Below, piece after piece: positions 8,169 through 17,986 of a stretch of DNA of 60,965 nucleotides. The translations under genes and the position numbers were made by a program. This DNA is from Candidatus Anammoxibacter sp. GTDB lineage: Bacteria > Planctomycetota > Brocadiia > Brocadiales > Anammoxibacteraceae. The stretch covers positions 1 to 60,965 of the forward strand of contig JAIQZO010000015.1 of assembly GCA_021777055.1 (NCBI GenBank). Direction: 5' to 3'. The notes under the pieces were generated by a model. It was not told the DNA's origin. It was given only the letters and a program-made list of their open reading frames with translations, and did no database searches. Within the stretch, counting starts at the first letter, position 1. Every line of letters starts with the position of its first letter.

Positions 8169-8633
8169 ATGACAAATAACGATATCTTACGCCGCATCCG
8201 CTATATATTTGACTTCGGTGATTCAACGATGATTGCTATATTTGGTTTAGCTGATCATGAGGTAACGAAGGACCAGATAAGGGATTGGTTAAAAAAGAAC
8301 GATGATCCTACGTGTCAGGAATGTAGCGATACAGAACTAGCAATCTTTCTAAACGGTTTGATTAACGATAAACGAGGCAAGAGGGAAGGTTTACAACCTG
8401 AGCCGGAGAACTGTCTAACGAACAATGTCATTCTCAGAAAATTAAAGATCGCGTTAAACCTGAAAGCCGAAGATGTGTTGGAGATCATGGGCCTGGCTCG
8501 TTTGCGCATGAGTAAACACGAATTAAGTGCGTTTTTCCGTAGGACAGACCATAAGCACTACCGTGACTGTAAAGATCAGATTTTATCTGGTTTTCTAAAA
8601 GGTTTGCAGCTCAAATATCGTCCTAACCCTTAA
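8169..8633 (+). CDS. DUF1456 family protein (YehS-like)
   Basis: Cytoplasmic 154-residue protein made of two repeats of the DUF1456 domain. Each repeat starts with a Leu-Arg-helix segment (NDILRRIRYIF, NVILRKLKIAL), continues with an acidic dimer-like helix (MIAIFGLA, VLEIMGLA) and ends in a C/Y-rich segment followed by FLNGLI or FLKGL. ATG 8169 is chosen because the family begins MTNNDILRR; the 36 codons upstream are unrelated sequence reaching back into the higA remnant. Function is unknown; the fold is thought to be nucleic-acid-related in the YehS family, which I state with low certainty. Confidence 0.85.
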   Translation: MTNNDILRRIRYIFDFGDSTMIAIFGLADHEVTKDQIRDWLKKNDDPTCQECSDTELAIFLNGLINDKRGKREGLQPEPENCLTNNVILRKLKIALNLKAEDVLEIMGLARLRMSKHELSAFFRRTDHKHYRDCKDQILSGFLKGLQLKYRPNP

Positions 8634-8708
8634 ATGAAATTAGTGTTCGAGATGAGTAGATTTTTTGGGCGAAGGTACCGTCTAAACCTATGCTTTATTC
8701 TGCATTCC

Positions 8709-8735
8709 GCAAGCCCCAATTTGATTGGGGCTTGC
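8709..8735 (+). terminator. Strong hairpin after the DUF1456 gene
   Basis: A 12-bp perfect stem (GCAAGCCCCAAT / ATTGGGGCTTGC) with a TTG loop lies 75 bases after the DUF1456 stop. There is no U-tract, so it may be a terminator without a poly-U or a palindromic repeat. Confidence 0.5.
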
Positions 8736-8765
8736 AGCACTATAATATTACCATTCACAAATATT

Positions 8766-8820
8766 CAGTATCTAGAATCCAGCATCAAGAATCAAGTATT
8801 TTGATTGCGGCTTCTCCCTC
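8766..8820 (+). repeat. Dispersed repeat (TTTTGGTTGCGGCTTC type), copy 1
   Basis: The sequence CAGTATCTAGAATCCAG followed by AAGTATTTTGATTGCGG and CTTCTCCCTC recurs in related form at 45501-45560, 55601-55637 and (reverse strand) 60685-60765. In the better copies the end forms a short GCGGC-TTC-GCCGC hairpin. It is an intergenic dispersed element of unknown function. Confidence 0.6.
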
Positions 8821-8856
8821 AAGGTATTTCATGTTCGGTATTTAAGGTGAGTAACA

Positions 8857-10422
8857 ATGAATAACGATAATATAGAAGACAAATGTTCACATCAAGAGAT
8901 AGAAGATTGTATTACTGTTCTTGAAAAGCTGGTCAACAACAGTGAACAACTCGCAAACCTTTCAGAGCAGCAAACCATTGCGCTTATGAGTGCGGCAGGA
9001 CGGCTCTCGCACCCCAATTGTGATGAAATCAAAAAACGCAACAAAGAGATAAAAAAGGCTAAACGTAAAATGGCAGTTAAAGATGAACGGGATGCCAGGG
9101 CGGCAACCGGCATCCGTATTGCTCGTGACGCCACAGTTTTCAAGACACCAAAACAGATCGTACAACCTGTTAACCACTCAAACCCAGATATAAAAGATGT
9201 GCATTCTGAATTAAAATCTCCACGGAATTGTTATGTATGCAAAACGGAGTTTACCCGGTTACATTTCTTCTACGATTCAATGTGTATGAGTTGCGCAGAA
9301 TTTAACTATCAAAAACGGTTTCATACAGTTTCACTTCAGGGCCAAGTAGCTTTAATTACCGGGGCACGTTTAAAGATCGGTTATCAGGCAAGCCTAATGA
9401 TGCTGAGGGCAGGGGCCCATGTTATAGCCACCACCAGATTTCCTGTAGACGCCGCTATCCGTTTTTCTGATGAAGAAGATTTTCATGAATGGGAAAGTCG
9501 TCTACAAATTTATGGTTTAGACCTGAGGCACACACCAAGTGTTGAAATTTTCTGTAACTATATAGCACAAAATAACAATCGGCTGGACATATTAATTAAT
9601 AATGCAGCACAAACAGTTCGACGTCCTCCTGGATTTTACGCCCATCTTATGGCCAATGAAACCATGGATCTTAATGGATTGCCAGCAAAGGCACAATCCC
9701 TTCTTAGCCATTATCGTGCATGTAAAGAACAACTGATAACATTCGCCAAATCAGATATCACAGCAGAAACATCTCTTCCTGTAACCTGGCATGGAAATGT
9801 ACAAGGGATTGGTTTACGGGCCTCTGCTCAATTATCACAGATCCCTTATAGCCATGACAATAACTCTTTGGCCACAGAAGAGGTGTTTCCAAAGGGAAAA
9901 CTCGATGTTGACCTGCAACAAGTAGATTTGCGAAAAACCAACAGTTGGAGGCTACGTTTGGGAGAAATCCAGACATCAGAGATGCTTGAATTGCAATTGG
10001 TTAATGCGATAGCTCCGTTTGTGTTGTGCAACAAACTTTCCCCACTAATGAAACGTGACAATACAGGGCAGAAACATATTGTGAATGTATCAGCAATGGA
10101 AGGAAAATTCTTCCGTTTTAAAAAAGACCCTCGCCATCCTCATACCAATATGGCCAAAGCCGCACTAAACATGCTGACACACACATCTGCAGGAGAATTT
10201 GCAAAACATGGAATCTTCATGAACGCAGTGGACACAGGATGGGTAACAGATGAAGACCCAGCAGAACTTTCCGATTTCAAGAAAAAGGTACACGATTTCC
10301 AACCACCTCTGGATATTGTAGATGGCGCAGCAAGGGTTTGTGATCCTTTCTTCAATGGTATCAAAACCGGCTCACATTGGTGCGGTAAGTTCCTCAAAGA
10401 TTATTATCCCATTGATTGGTAA
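8857..10422 (+). CDS. Short-chain dehydrogenase-like protein with N-terminal zinc-ribbon
   Basis: A 521-residue cytoplasmic protein. Residues 1-120 are charged and partly coiled-coil ([14 protein letters not shown]). Residues about 126-156 carry two CxxC pairs (CYVC, CMSC) that probably bind zinc. From about 160 it has a Rossmann short-chain dehydrogenase domain: [14 protein letters not shown] replaces the usual TGxxxGx[13 protein letters not shown] matches the NNAG element, and VNVSAMEG contains the active-site serine. The residue that should be the catalytic Tyr (YxxxK) is Thr in [10 protein letters not shown], so normal redox chemistry is doubtful. An insertion of about 90 residues lies between the NNAA and Ser regions. 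Related long SDR proteins with NMAKAALN are known, so this is a family feature and not obviously damage. Confidence 0.75.
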   Translation: MNNDNIEDKCSHQEIEDCITVLEKLVNNSEQLANLSEQQTIALMSAAGRLSHPNCDEIKKRNKEIKKAKRKMAVKDERDARAATGIRIARDATVFKTPKQIVQPVNHSNPDIKDVHSELKSPRNCYVCKTEFTRLHFFYDSMCMSCAEFNYQKRFHTVSLQGQVALITGARLKIGYQASLMMLRAGAHVIATTRFPVDAAIRFSDEEDFHEWESRLQIYGLDLRHTPSVEIFCNYIAQNNNRLDILINNAAQTVRRPPGFYAHLMANETMDLNGLPAKAQSLLSHYRACKEQLITFAKSDITAETSLPVTWHGNVQGIGLRASAQLSQIPYSHDNNSLATEEVFPKGKLDVDLQQVDLRKTNSWRLRLGEIQTSEMLELQLVNAIAPFVLCNKLSPLMKRDNTGQKHIVNVSAMEGKFFRFKKDPRHPHTNMAKAALNMLTHTSAGEFAKHGIFMNAVDTGWVTDEDPAELSDFKKKVHDFQPPLDIVDGAARVCDPFFNGIKTGSHWCGKFLKDYYPIDW

Positions 10423-10427
10423 ATGTG

Positions 10428-10617
10428 AGAAGTGAAAAACTAAAAGTGAAAAACTAAAAGTGAAAAACTAAAGGATATCAGCTTGGGTTCTTGGATAATC
10501 AAGATTTATCCATGATTGATCCAAATATCATCGAAACATTGATTAGAGCGCAGCGAAATACTTAATTTACTTCAACTTTCCACTTTTAGTTTTTCACTTT
10601 TCACTTTTCACTTTTTA
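10428..10617. repeat. Inverted 13-bp repeats between convergent genes
   Basis: Three tandem units of about AAGTGAAAAACTA (10428-10474) face complementary TTTTTCACTTTT units (10578-10617), with about 100 bases between. The arms can form a long AT-rich hairpin, and the right arm reaches the YjbQ stop codon. It probably serves as a bidirectional transcription end between the SDR and YjbQ genes. The paired ends also resemble a small non-autonomous element. Confidence 0.65.
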
Positions 10618-11037
10618 TGCTCCAGAACTACCCATCACCTTTACAATTAATCGTTTCTTTCTCATTCCGTCAAATTCTGCATAATATATCTGTTGCCATG
10701 TTCCTAGGTCCAGTCTGCCGTTAGTAACTGGTACAATAACTTCATGGTGCATCATAAGGCTCTTCAAATGTGCATCTCCATTGGTTTCTCCGGTATTATG
10801 GTGTTGATAGTCATCTCTATAAGGGGCCAACCGTTCAAGCCATTCATCAATATCATGAATTATGCCACTCTCTGCATCATTGACATACACTCCAGCAGTA
10901 ATATGCATGGCTGAAACCAATACCATACCATCGTCTATTCCACTTTTCAACAATATCTGTTCCACGTCGCCAGTTATGTTAATATATTCTCGTTTGCTTT
11001 TTGTATAAAACCACATATACTCAGTAAATATTTTCAT
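10615..11037 (-). CDS. YjbQ/UPF0047 family protein (thiamine-phosphate synthase-like)
   Basis: Cytoplasmic 140-residue protein of the YjbQ (UPF0047) family, some members of which show weak thiamine-phosphate synthase activity; the in vivo role is unsettled. Family features are the start [32 protein letters not shown] near residue 43, [15 protein letters not shown] near 79-93 with the conserved His and Asp residues, and [18 protein letters not shown] near 106. Length and start match the family. It is convergent with the SDR gene and stands alone. Confidence 0.9.
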   Translation of the reverse strand: MKIFTEYMWFYTKSKREYINITGDVEQILLKSGIDDGMVLVSAMHITAGVYVNDAESGIIHDIDEWLERLAPYRDDYQHHNTGETNGDAHLKSLMMHHEVIVPVTNGRLDLGTWQQIYYAEFDGMRKKRLIVKVMGSSGA

Positions 11038-11166
11038 ATTGTTTTTATAGTTTTTATAGTTATCATTATAAATTCTTAATCTTATTTTACCCGGATAGAT
11101 AAAGTGTTCAAGTTGATTCTGATTACCAATATAAAATAACGGTTAGGGATGAACATGAAATAAATT

Positions 11167-11283
11167 GTGCATGTAACTTTAAGTTCTACGTTAGATTTGA
11201 TCAAACTAATTGAACCACGCCAGAAGAGTGGCCTTAACCCCATTGAGGATTTGGCGATTGAAGTCTTGGCAGAGATGATGTAA
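11167..11283 (+). other. Possible short frame in a 317-bp gap
   Basis: The gap 11038-11354 holds no clear gene. A 38-codon frame from GTG 11167 reads VHVTLSSTLDLIKLIEP, then SGLNPIEDLAIEVLAEMM. The composition is protein-like, but there is no convincing ribosome-binding site and I recognise no family. It could be a remnant of a small antitoxin-like gene. Confidence 0.25.
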
Positions 11284-11354
11284 AGATGCGTGTTACATAC
11301 ATAATTTATTACATGCTCATTCCTTAATAGTTAAGAAAGGGAAAAGTAAATCCA

Positions 11355-12617
11355 ATGGAAGATAAAAGACAGAAAATTTTAGATAATGTATGGATTAGGA
11401 CAATAATTATTACCGTTTTGGGGGCTTCTTTTTTAGGACTCTGTATTTTCTTAAAAGAGATTCTGGTCTCTCTCCTTTTAGCATTCATAATCGCTTACGT
11501 ATTTGACCCAATAGTAGACTTTATTGAAAGCAGAAAAAGAATATTCCCTTCTCTTAAAGTAAGCCGTACTTTTGCCATTATTATACTGCTTATGGGAATC
11601 ACATTAACATCATACGGGTTTCTAACATATGCAATTCCTAAAACAATAAATGGGGCACAACAGCTACGAACCACCCTTAAACAGTACCATATTGATATAA
11701 AACAATATATGGAAGACAATAGTGATAATGCTATATTACTTTTTTTTAATAACCAGAGAGGGATAGACAATCTCAGCAAGAACCAACCTGAGAATAAAGA
11801 ACATACAGAGGATTGGGAGATTGTCAATGAAGGTGAAGGGCTGAATATAGATTCAAATAAAACGAAAACAATTAACAGGAATGATAACGATGCAAAAACC
11901 CACACTCATAACATCCCTGCTATTAAACGGTTACAAGAGTATTCACCAGAAGCCGTTAAATTTATTTCCAATATTTTCAATAAGGTTTTCCATAGCACTT
12001 TTGGTCTACTGGGCAACCTTATTGATTTTTTTATATTTAGTGTTGTAACAGTCTATTTATTAAAAGATTTTACTAAGATAATCTCTTCAGCTCGTGATCT
12101 AATACCTCTTTCTCGACGCGAAAAATCAATTATCATATTTTCTAAGATCGATATAAACCTTAAAGATTTTTTCAGAGGGCAAATTACTGTCTCTTTTATT
12201 CTATTTTCTATTTATAGCATATGCCTTACAATTGCCGGCATACCGTTATCATTTGTCCTGGGAATGGTTGCCGGATTCGGAAATATGATCCCATATGTGG
12301 GGACAATATGGGGATTAGTCTTCGCACTAATTATCACATTCCTACATTTTCATGATATACAGCATATAATTATAGTGCTTGCAGTCTTCGGTTTTGTACA
12401 GATGTTAGATAGCGCAATAATAACACCAAAGATAATAGGACATAAAATAGGCATAAGCCCTGTTGTTATCATTATATCAATACTAGTTCTCGGAGAGCTT
12501 TTGGGTACTCTCGGCCTCTTACTTGCAGTTCCATTTATTGCAACGGTAAAAGTATTTATTGAAGAAGGTGTAATTAAATATAAGGAGTCGCACATGTATA
12601 AGAAATTACCAAAATAG
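11355..12617 (+). CDS. AI-2E family transporter (PerM/TqsA type)
   Basis: Inner-membrane protein of 420 residues, of the AI-2E transporter superfamily (PerM, TqsA, YdbI), whose members export small molecules or act in Na+/H+ exchange; the substrate here is unknown. Two N-terminal helices contain LLAFIIAYVFDPIVDF. A hydrophilic insert (about residues 130-190, rich in Asn/Glu/Asp) is longer than usual. C-terminal helices carry the family signatures FGNMIPYVGTIWG, QMLDSAIITPKIIGHKIGISP and LGLLLAVPFIA. The ATG follows AAAGGGA. No partner genes are near. Confidence 0.9.
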   Translation: MEDKRQKILDNVWIRTIIITVLGASFLGLCIFLKEILVSLLLAFIIAYVFDPIVDFIESRKRIFPSLKVSRTFAIIILLMGITLTSYGFLTYAIPKTINGAQQLRTTLKQYHIDIKQYMEDNSDNAILLFFNNQRGIDNLSKNQPENKEHTEDWEIVNEGEGLNIDSNKTKTINRNDNDAKTHTHNIPAIKRLQEYSPEAVKFISNIFNKVFHSTFGLLGNLIDFFIFSVVTVYLLKDFTKIISSARDLIPLSRREKSIIIFSKIDINLKDFFRGQITVSFILFSIYSICLTIAGIPLSFVLGMVAGFGNMIPYVGTIWGLVFALIITFLHFHDIQHIIIVLAVFGFVQMLDSAIITPKIIGHKIGISPVVIIISILVLGELLGTLGLLLAVPFIATVKVFIEEGVIKYKESHMYKKLPK

Positions 12618-12824
12618 ATCTTTGGGAACAAATATACTTTATAAATCTTCTAGCAGAAAAGGCGTACGCAAACAGAAATCAAAAGATCAAGACTCACAAT
12701 GGTAATAAATATATCTTGCTGTGCCATTTACTATGGAATAGGCATGTAACGCATATACATACGCCAGATTTGTTTAAATCTAACAGGATTCTGTGTGTAA
12801 AGAGTTTCAATTAATTTATGGACA

Positions 12825-13568
12825 CTACCTTAGCAATAAAGCTTTATTATACTCCCAGTTCATTCTAGCTATATTTACAACAGAAATATTTTGCGGGCAT
12901 TCGGCTTCACAAGCTTCCGTATTGGTACATGAGCCAAAGCCATCCTTGTCCATCTGTTCCACCATATTTACTACCCTTTCCTGCGCTTCAACCTTCCCTT
13001 GTGGTAATTTGGCAAGGTGACTGATCTTTGCACCAGTAAACAAGGCCGCACTGGAATTCTTACAAGTAGCTACACATGTCCCGCAACCAATACATGACGC
13101 TGAATCAAAAGCAGATTCTACATCATCTTTACTTATCATAATAGCATTCGCATCTGGAACCGAACCAGTATGCACAGAGATATAACCACCCGCCTGAATA
13201 ATCCTGTCCAATGCACTTCTGTCAATCTTTAAATCCCTGATAACAGGAAATGCGGCAACCTTAAATGGTTCTACCGTTATACATTCCCCATTTTTGAAAT
13301 GACGCATATACATTTGACAGGCAGTTGTACCTTCAAGATGCCCATTGGCACGCCCATTGATCACTATTCCACATTGCCCGCAAATGCCTTCCCTACAATC
13401 AGAATCAAACTCTACCGGAAGTCCCCCCTCCCGTATGAGTTTCTCATTTAATACATCCAACATCTCCAAAAATGACATATCTTTATTCAAATCTTCAAGA
13501 GAATGTCTCTCAAATGCCCCCTTACTACCTGCATCCTTCTGACGCCACACACTTAGATTTATATTCAT
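12825..13568 (-). CDS. sdhB: Succinate dehydrogenase/fumarate reductase iron-sulfur subunit
   Basis: Electron-transfer subunit carrying electrons between the flavoprotein and the membrane cytochrome b of complex II. It has 247 residues. The N-terminal ferredoxin domain has CREGICGQC near residues 58-66 and a further Cys in TTACQM for the [2Fe-2S] cluster. The C-terminal domain has CIGCGTCVATC near 160 and ACEAECP near 229 for the [4Fe-4S] and [3Fe-4S] clusters. It matches the B. subtilis/epsilon type that partners a dihaem cytochrome b. It is the last gene of sdhC-sdhA-sdhB. A 218-bp gap with several small palindromes (for example CAAGGC/GCCTTG at about 13710) separates it from sdhA. Confidence 0.95.
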   Translation of the reverse strand: MNINLSVWRQKDAGSKGAFERHSLEDLNKDMSFLEMLDVLNEKLIREGGLPVEFDSDCREGICGQCGIVINGRANGHLEGTTACQMYMRHFKNGECITVEPFKVAAFPVIRDLKIDRSALDRIIQAGGYISVHTGSVPDANAIMISKDDVESAFDSASCIGCGTCVATCKNSSAALFTGAKISHLAKLPQGKVEAQERVVNMVEQMDKDGFGSCTNTEACEAECPQNISVVNIARMNWEYNKALLLR

Positions 13569-13786
13569 TGTTATTTTTTCTGGTTCTTAAGACATCTACC
13601 ATCACTTAAGCAGTGATCATAAATTAGCGCCCTTCGGGTGGACTAGAATCTCCAACGAGAAGCGTCTCCTATCACAAACGGACATCTCTTCCTATACAAC
13701 ATCAAGGCTAAAGCCTTGAGTCGATTAGAACATTCAAAAACATACGAATGTAGATCTTCCCTAATGAAAATCCATATACTATTTAA

Positions 13787-15700
13787 TTATTTATAGCTTC
13801 GTACAATAGGCTTCAGCACGTCAAAGGTTAGCTCTTCCTTAAACAACTCAGGAGCTTTCCCATCACCCTCGCCCCCCCATACTGAAACATAAGAATATTT
13901 CTCATCATTTCTGCTCGCTTCACCCTCTTCTGTCTGGTACTCTGCCCTGAAATGAGCACCGCATGACTCTTCCCTGTCAAGGGCATCATAAGCCATCAAT
14001 GAACCTAACTCCAGGTAATCCGCAACTCTTCCCGCTTTTTCTAACTCGGAGTTGATCTCATCAGCTCTGCCCGAGACCAATAAATTGTGCCAAAAGTCCT
14101 CTCTCACTTCTTCCAATAAAACAATGGCCCGCTCAAGGCTCTCTTTACTCCTTACAAGCCCTACATTATTCCAAAGGATCTCGCCTAATCTTCGATGGTA
14201 ACATTCAGCAGAATTCCGTCCTTTTATGGATATGAGCCTATCCAATCCCTCTTTAACCTTTGTCTCTGCTTCCTGAAAAGCGGGGTGATCAATTGATACT
14301 TTTCCACTTTTAATCTCATCAGCAAGATAGTTTCCAATTGTAACAGGGACAACAAAATAGGCGTCCACACTGGCCTGCAACAACGAATTTGCACCTAATC
14401 TGTTTGCTCCATGGTCAGAGAAATTCGCCTCTCCTATGGCAAATAATCCGGGAATAGTGGTCATCAATTCATAGTCCACCCATAATCCACCCATGGTAAA
14501 ATGGGCAGCAGGTGATATCATCATGGGTTGTTTGTAAGGATCAACACCCGTAATCTTTTCATACATTCTGAACAAATTACCATATCTCTCCCTAATAATA
14601 TTCTCACCATGCTCCTTAACCGCATCCTTAAAATCAAGAAAAACTGCATTTTTGTTTCCGCCCACTCCTAAACCGGCATCTATCTGTTCTTTTGCAGAAC
14701 GGGAGGCAATATCACGTGGTGCCAGATTACCAAATGACGGATATTTTCTTTCAAGATAATAATCTCGTTCCTCTTCCGGAATATCATTGGGAGATCTTTC
14801 TTCCCCTTTTTTCTCAGGCACCCAGATCCTACCATCATTCCTTAGAGCTTCTGACATCAATGTAAGTTTTGATTGATAGTCACCGGATTGCGGCAGACAA
14901 GTAGGATGAAACTGCACCCAGCTTACTCCAGCCATATAAGCCCCTCTTTTATGGACCTTCCATTGGGCGGAGGCATTGCTACCAATTGCAAGGGTTGAAA
15001 GGTAATATATCTTACCGTAACCACCCGTAGCCAGGATTACAGCATGAGCCCCATGACGTTCTATGTTTCCGGTTACAAGGTCTCTGGCAATTATACCTCG
15101 CGCTTTGCCATCTATCACTACAAGATCAAGCATCTCATGTCTTTTATACTCTTTCGCACTGCCTAAAGCAACCTGTCTCATAAATGCGGAATAAGCACCC
15201 AGTAACATCTGCTGCCCTGTCTGTCCTCGTGCGTAAAACGTTCTTTTTACCTGCACACCACCAAAAGATCTGTTACTTAAGACACCTCCGTATTCCCTGG
15301 CAAAAGGTACACCCTGCGCAACTGCCTGATCAATCACCTTTGATGATATTTCTGCCAGTCGGTATACGTTTGCCTCTCTGGCCCTAAAATCTCCCCCTTT
15401 AAGTGTATCTGCAAAATGACGATAAACAGTGTCAGAATCATTCTGATAATTCTTAGCGGCGTTTATCCCACCTTGTGCGGCAACAGAGTGAGCCCTTCTG
15501 GAAGAGTCCTGAAAGAAAAATGTCTTCACATTATATCCCAGCTCTGCAAGTGACGCAGATGCAGACGCACCTGCCAGTCCCGCGCCAACCACAATAATGT
15601 CCAGTTTCTTTTTATTCGCAGGGCTTACAGTCTTTGCTTTAGATTTATATTCTTCCCATTTATCAAACAGCGGGCCTTTGGGAATCTTTGAATCCAGCAT
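13787..15700 (-). CDS. sdhA: Succinate dehydrogenase/fumarate reductase flavoprotein subunit
   Basis: Catalytic subunit of complex II, interconverting succinate and fumarate with covalently bound FAD. It has 637 residues. The FAD-binding GxGxxG motif is [12 protein letters not shown] near residue 37. The covalent-FAD histidine is in [11 protein letters not shown] (about His71). Catalytic elements are [14 protein letters not shown] and [19 protein letters not shown]. The C-terminal capping domain is helical. The sequence fits the B-type SdhABC class usually coupled to menaquinone. ATG 15700 follows a weak TAGG. It is separated from sdhC by a MITE, so co-transcription has to pass through that element. 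The gene contains a harmless G7 tract encoding WGG. Confidence 0.96.
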   Translation of the reverse strand: MLDSKIPKGPLFDKWEEYKSKAKTVSPANKKKLDIIVVGAGLAGASASASLAELGYNVKTFFFQDSSRRAHSVAAQGGINAAKNYQNDSDTVYRHFADTLKGGDFRAREANVYRLAEISSKVIDQAVAQGVPFAREYGGVLSNRSFGGVQVKRTFYARGQTGQQMLLGAYSAFMRQVALGSAKEYKRHEMLDLVVIDGKARGIIARDLVTGNIERHGAHAVILATGGYGKIYYLSTLAIGSNASAQWKVHKRGAYMAGVSWVQFHPTCLPQSGDYQSKLTLMSEALRNDGRIWVPEKKGEERSPNDIPEEERDYYLERKYPSFGNLAPRDIASRSAKEQIDAGLGVGGNKNAVFLDFKDAVKEHGENIIRERYGNLFRMYEKITGVDPYKQPMMISPAAHFTMGGLWVDYELMTTIPGLFAIGEANFSDHGANRLGANSLLQASVDAYFVVPVTIGNYLADEIKSGKVSIDHPAFQEAETKVKEGLDRLISIKGRNSAECYHRRLGEILWNNVGLVRSKESLERAIVLLEEVREDFWHNLLVSGRADEINSELEKAGRVADYLELGSLMAYDALDREESCGAHFRAEYQTEEGEASRNDEKYSYVSVWGGEGDGKAPELFKEELTFDVLKPIVRSYK

Positions 15701-15721
15701 ATTTAACCTACATATTCTTTG

Positions 15722-15901
15722 GACTCAAAGTGATTAGAAATTTGACATTTAGTGATTTAGATTTTGGTTAAGTTTGTATGTAATGATTGAGTGCTTCCGC
15801 AGGTGTAGCCTTAGCTACATCGAGGAAAGCACGATTGAATAACATGCAAAGATAGCCGAAAGATGGATTGCTAAACGTCAAAGTTCTGATCACTTTGAGT
15901 C
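15722..15901. mobile_element. MITE-like element, copy 2, between sdhC and sdhA
   Basis: A roughly 180-bp element has 36-bp terminal inverted repeats matching at about 30 positions (left GACTCAAAGTGATTAGAAAT, reverse-complemented right GACTCAAAGTGATCAGAACT). Its interior holds a long palindrome (GTGCTT...TGTAGC / GCTACA...AAGCAC, about 15791-15836). Reversed, it aligns along its length with the element at 2871-3055. The last sdhC codons and its TGA stop (GAC TCA AAG TGA) lie inside the right inverted repeat. Confidence 0.8.
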
Positions 15902-16558
15902 TAAATAGATAACAATGGGGATAATGGCAAACCCCAACGAAACAATAAATGTAAAAAGACAACTTATATATCTAACCAGTTTTATATACTTCTCATGATA
16001 AAGCCCTAGAGTAGTGAATGCACTTCTTATACCATGCCATAAATGCAGACCTAATATCACCATTGCTATAACATAGAGCACCACATACCACAACTGCTTA
16101 AAGCTTTCTATTACAATAATATATAAATCTTTATTTCCTTTTGCATCAACTGCTGTCTCACCAAATTTATATATATACCAATAGTCCTTAAAATGGATAA
16201 CAAGGAATAGAAAGATCACAGATCCCAATATGCCCATGTTACGGGATATCCAGCTACTCACCTCCCCTCTTGCATCTTTGTCGTAGTTTCCATCATTTGC
16301 TCTCCAATTGCCGATTGTAAGCATTAGAGCATCAAAGGCATGGTAAAAGATCGCAATATACAACACATAAGAGACAAGCTTAATGACTGGATTACCTGAC
16401 AGCAAATGGGAATAACTATTAAATTGGGTATGGGCGACCTGTTCTGGTAGTAACAACTGTAAATTTCCAGCTAGATGAATAATCAGAAAGAATGACAAGA
16501 ACAATCCTGTCAATGCGATAAAGATCTTTTTAGTTAATGTTGTATGAGGAACATTCAT
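15890..16558 (-). CDS. sdhC: Succinate dehydrogenase cytochrome b subunit (dihaem type)
   Basis: Membrane anchor of complex II with five predicted helices and 222 residues. It binds haem b and quinone. Conserved histidines sit in the helices: IIHLAGN near residue 27, FYHAFDAL near 73, LVIHFKDY near 120 and GLHLWHGI near 168. This is the pattern of the SdhC/FrdC dihaem family that works with menaquinone. It is first in the operon. The C-terminal residues after VIYL are encoded by the inverted repeat of a MITE, so the original end of the protein has probably been replaced. Confidence 0.93.
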   Translation of the reverse strand: MNVPHTTLTKKIFIALTGLFLSFFLIIHLAGNLQLLLPEQVAHTQFNSYSHLLSGNPVIKLVSYVLYIAIFYHAFDALMLTIGNWRANDGNYDKDARGEVSSWISRNMGILGSVIFLFLVIHFKDYWYIYKFGETAVDAKGNKDLYIIVIESFKQLWYVVLYVIAMVILGLHLWHGIRSAFTTLGLYHEKYIKLVRYISCLFTFIVSLGFAIIPIVIYLDSK

Positions 16559-16735
16559 GAGAATATATATTTAGAATCAATAAAATCTATTTTCTGTATT
16601 TAGAAGAAAATTGTACATCAAATTGCAATTTTACACAAAAGAAAATCACGTTTTTGATTAATGAAAGTCGTAGGACATGCATCCTTGCCAGTCATCAGCT
16701 GAAGCATTGCCATGAATACGTGTTCTATATATAAT

Positions 16736-16766
16736 GGGAAGGGGAAATTCTTAATTTCCCCTTCCC
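16736..16766 (-). terminator. Terminator hairpin after the TP-linker protein gene
   Basis: A 14-bp perfect stem (GGGAAGGGGAAATT / AATTTCCCCTTCCC) with a three-base loop sits 11 bases after the stop of the minus-strand gene 16778-17944. The following minus-strand sequence is only moderately T-rich. Confidence 0.75.
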
Positions 16767-16777
16767 ATTAACAGAAA

Positions 16778-17944
16778 TTACTCTCGAACAACAGAAACAC
16801 TACTGTCTTCAGCAGAAAACAGTACCTCGCCATTTCTCGTTGCAACTCCAAACCGTACACGAAATGTGGCGGTACCGTTTGGCCCTGTCTCCGCTGACGA
16901 TGGCCTCACAGTTACCTGGCGCCCCACTAATGTTGTCGTAATATTAACGCCGGTTCTTGGGTTTCCATCCTGATCAATGGCAGTAACTATCACTCTTCTT
17001 GGTATAAGGGAGCTTTCGAGAAATGCAGGGTTAACTGTTAATGTCAATCCGTCAGTCGGCGGCGACAGTGTTGGGATTGGAGATGGTTCTGTGGTTATTG
17101 TTGGTATTTGTGTTGGTAGCGGTGTCTGCGTTGGTGTTGCAGTCAATATAGGTGTCTCCGCCGTTAACGTAGGTGTAACAGTTGCAATTGGTGTAACCGT
17201 AGGTATTAATGTCGGTGTTACAGTTGCTGTGGGTGTAAGAGTCAATGTCGGTGTTATAGTTACTGTTGCTGTAGGTGTAGGAGTCAATGTAGTGGTTACA
17301 ATTGGAGTAATCGTAGGTATTAATGTCGGAGTTGGTGTCAGTGTTACAGTTACTGTAGGCGTCGGAGTTATCTGATTTTCCACAAACCAGTTAGTATTAT
17401 TACCACTGTCAACTGAATTGGATGGATCCATAATTGTGGAATTAACATTATTAGAATCTTTTACATCCACAAACGATATATTTCGTGCACCTTGCGGGTC
17501 AACACTCCAGTGAGTACCTGCTACCGTACTTCTAAGAAGTATTAAGTCTCCTGATGAACCAATTAATGTCAATGTGCCAGTAATATTTTGCTCGGTGCCT
17601 GCTTCAAAGCTCAGTACTTTACCTGCCTGGGTACTTGTTAAATTAGTAAATGTATTTGAACCAAATATGATTGAATCAGCTGAACCTGAAAATATCACGC
17701 TGCCACTACTTCCACCATCAAAAGTTCCTGTACTTGTCCAATTACCGTCAAGATTAATTGTTCCTGTGCCTGCATTTAATATACCGGCATTATCCATATC
17801 TCCGTCAATATTCAGGTTTGCGTCGTCAATATTAATTCTATTGCCTGTGTCATTGATAATTCCTGCTGAGTACAAAGAGGTCGTAAACGCAATCAGACCT
17901 ATTATCAGTACAATAAATACTGATACTTTGTGATGATATCTCAT
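16778..17944 (-). CDS. Exported protein with Thr-Pro linker and Ig-like C-terminal domain
   Basis: Secreted or surface protein of 388 residues; function unknown. A signal peptide (about residues 1-27, MRYHHKVSVFIVLIIGLIAF) is followed by a beta-rich region with short Gly/Asn/Thr repeats (INLDGNWTSTGTFDGGSSG) typical of passenger beta-solenoids. An extended (T-P-x)n linker covers about residues 193-297, and a C-terminal Ig/Big-like domain follows (VTAIDQDGNPRTGVNITTTL, GPNGTATFRVRFG). The linker's repetitive DNA makes the antisense strand look open. A similar TP linker plus Ig-like end occurs in the glycosidase at 56603-60367. It is the last gene of the minus-strand surface-protein run. Confidence 0.8.
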   Translation of the reverse strand: MRYHHKVSVFIVLIIGLIAFTTSLYSAGIINDTGNRINIDDANLNIDGDMDNAGILNAGTGTINLDGNWTSTGTFDGGSSGSVIFSGSADSIIFGSNTFTNLTSTQAGKVLSFEAGTEQNITGTLTLIGSSGDLILLRSTVAGTHWSVDPQGARNISFVDVKDSNNVNSTIMDPSNSVDSGNNTNWFVENQITPTPTVTVTLTPTPTLIPTITPIVTTTLTPTPTATVTITPTLTLTPTATVTPTLIPTVTPIATVTPTLTAETPILTATPTQTPLPTQIPTITTEPSPIPTLSPPTDGLTLTVNPAFLESSLIPRRVIVTAIDQDGNPRTGVNITTTLVGRQVTVRPSSAETGPNGTATFRVRFGVATRNGEVLFSAEDSSVSVVRE

Positions 17945-17986
17945 ATTAAATCCCTTTTTTTTTAATATTAACTTGATAATAGTAAA

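Noticed and set aside
13870..13880. G7 tract in sdhA as a phase-variation site
   Set aside because: It encodes a Trp-Gly-Gly stretch within an intact housekeeping gene; it shows that moderately long G runs occur by chance here and tempers the poly-G findings.
16977..17375. Plus-strand frame rich in Val-Gly repeats
   Set aside because: It is the exact antisense of the Thr-Pro linker codons of the exported protein on the minus strand; the low complexity is a shadow.
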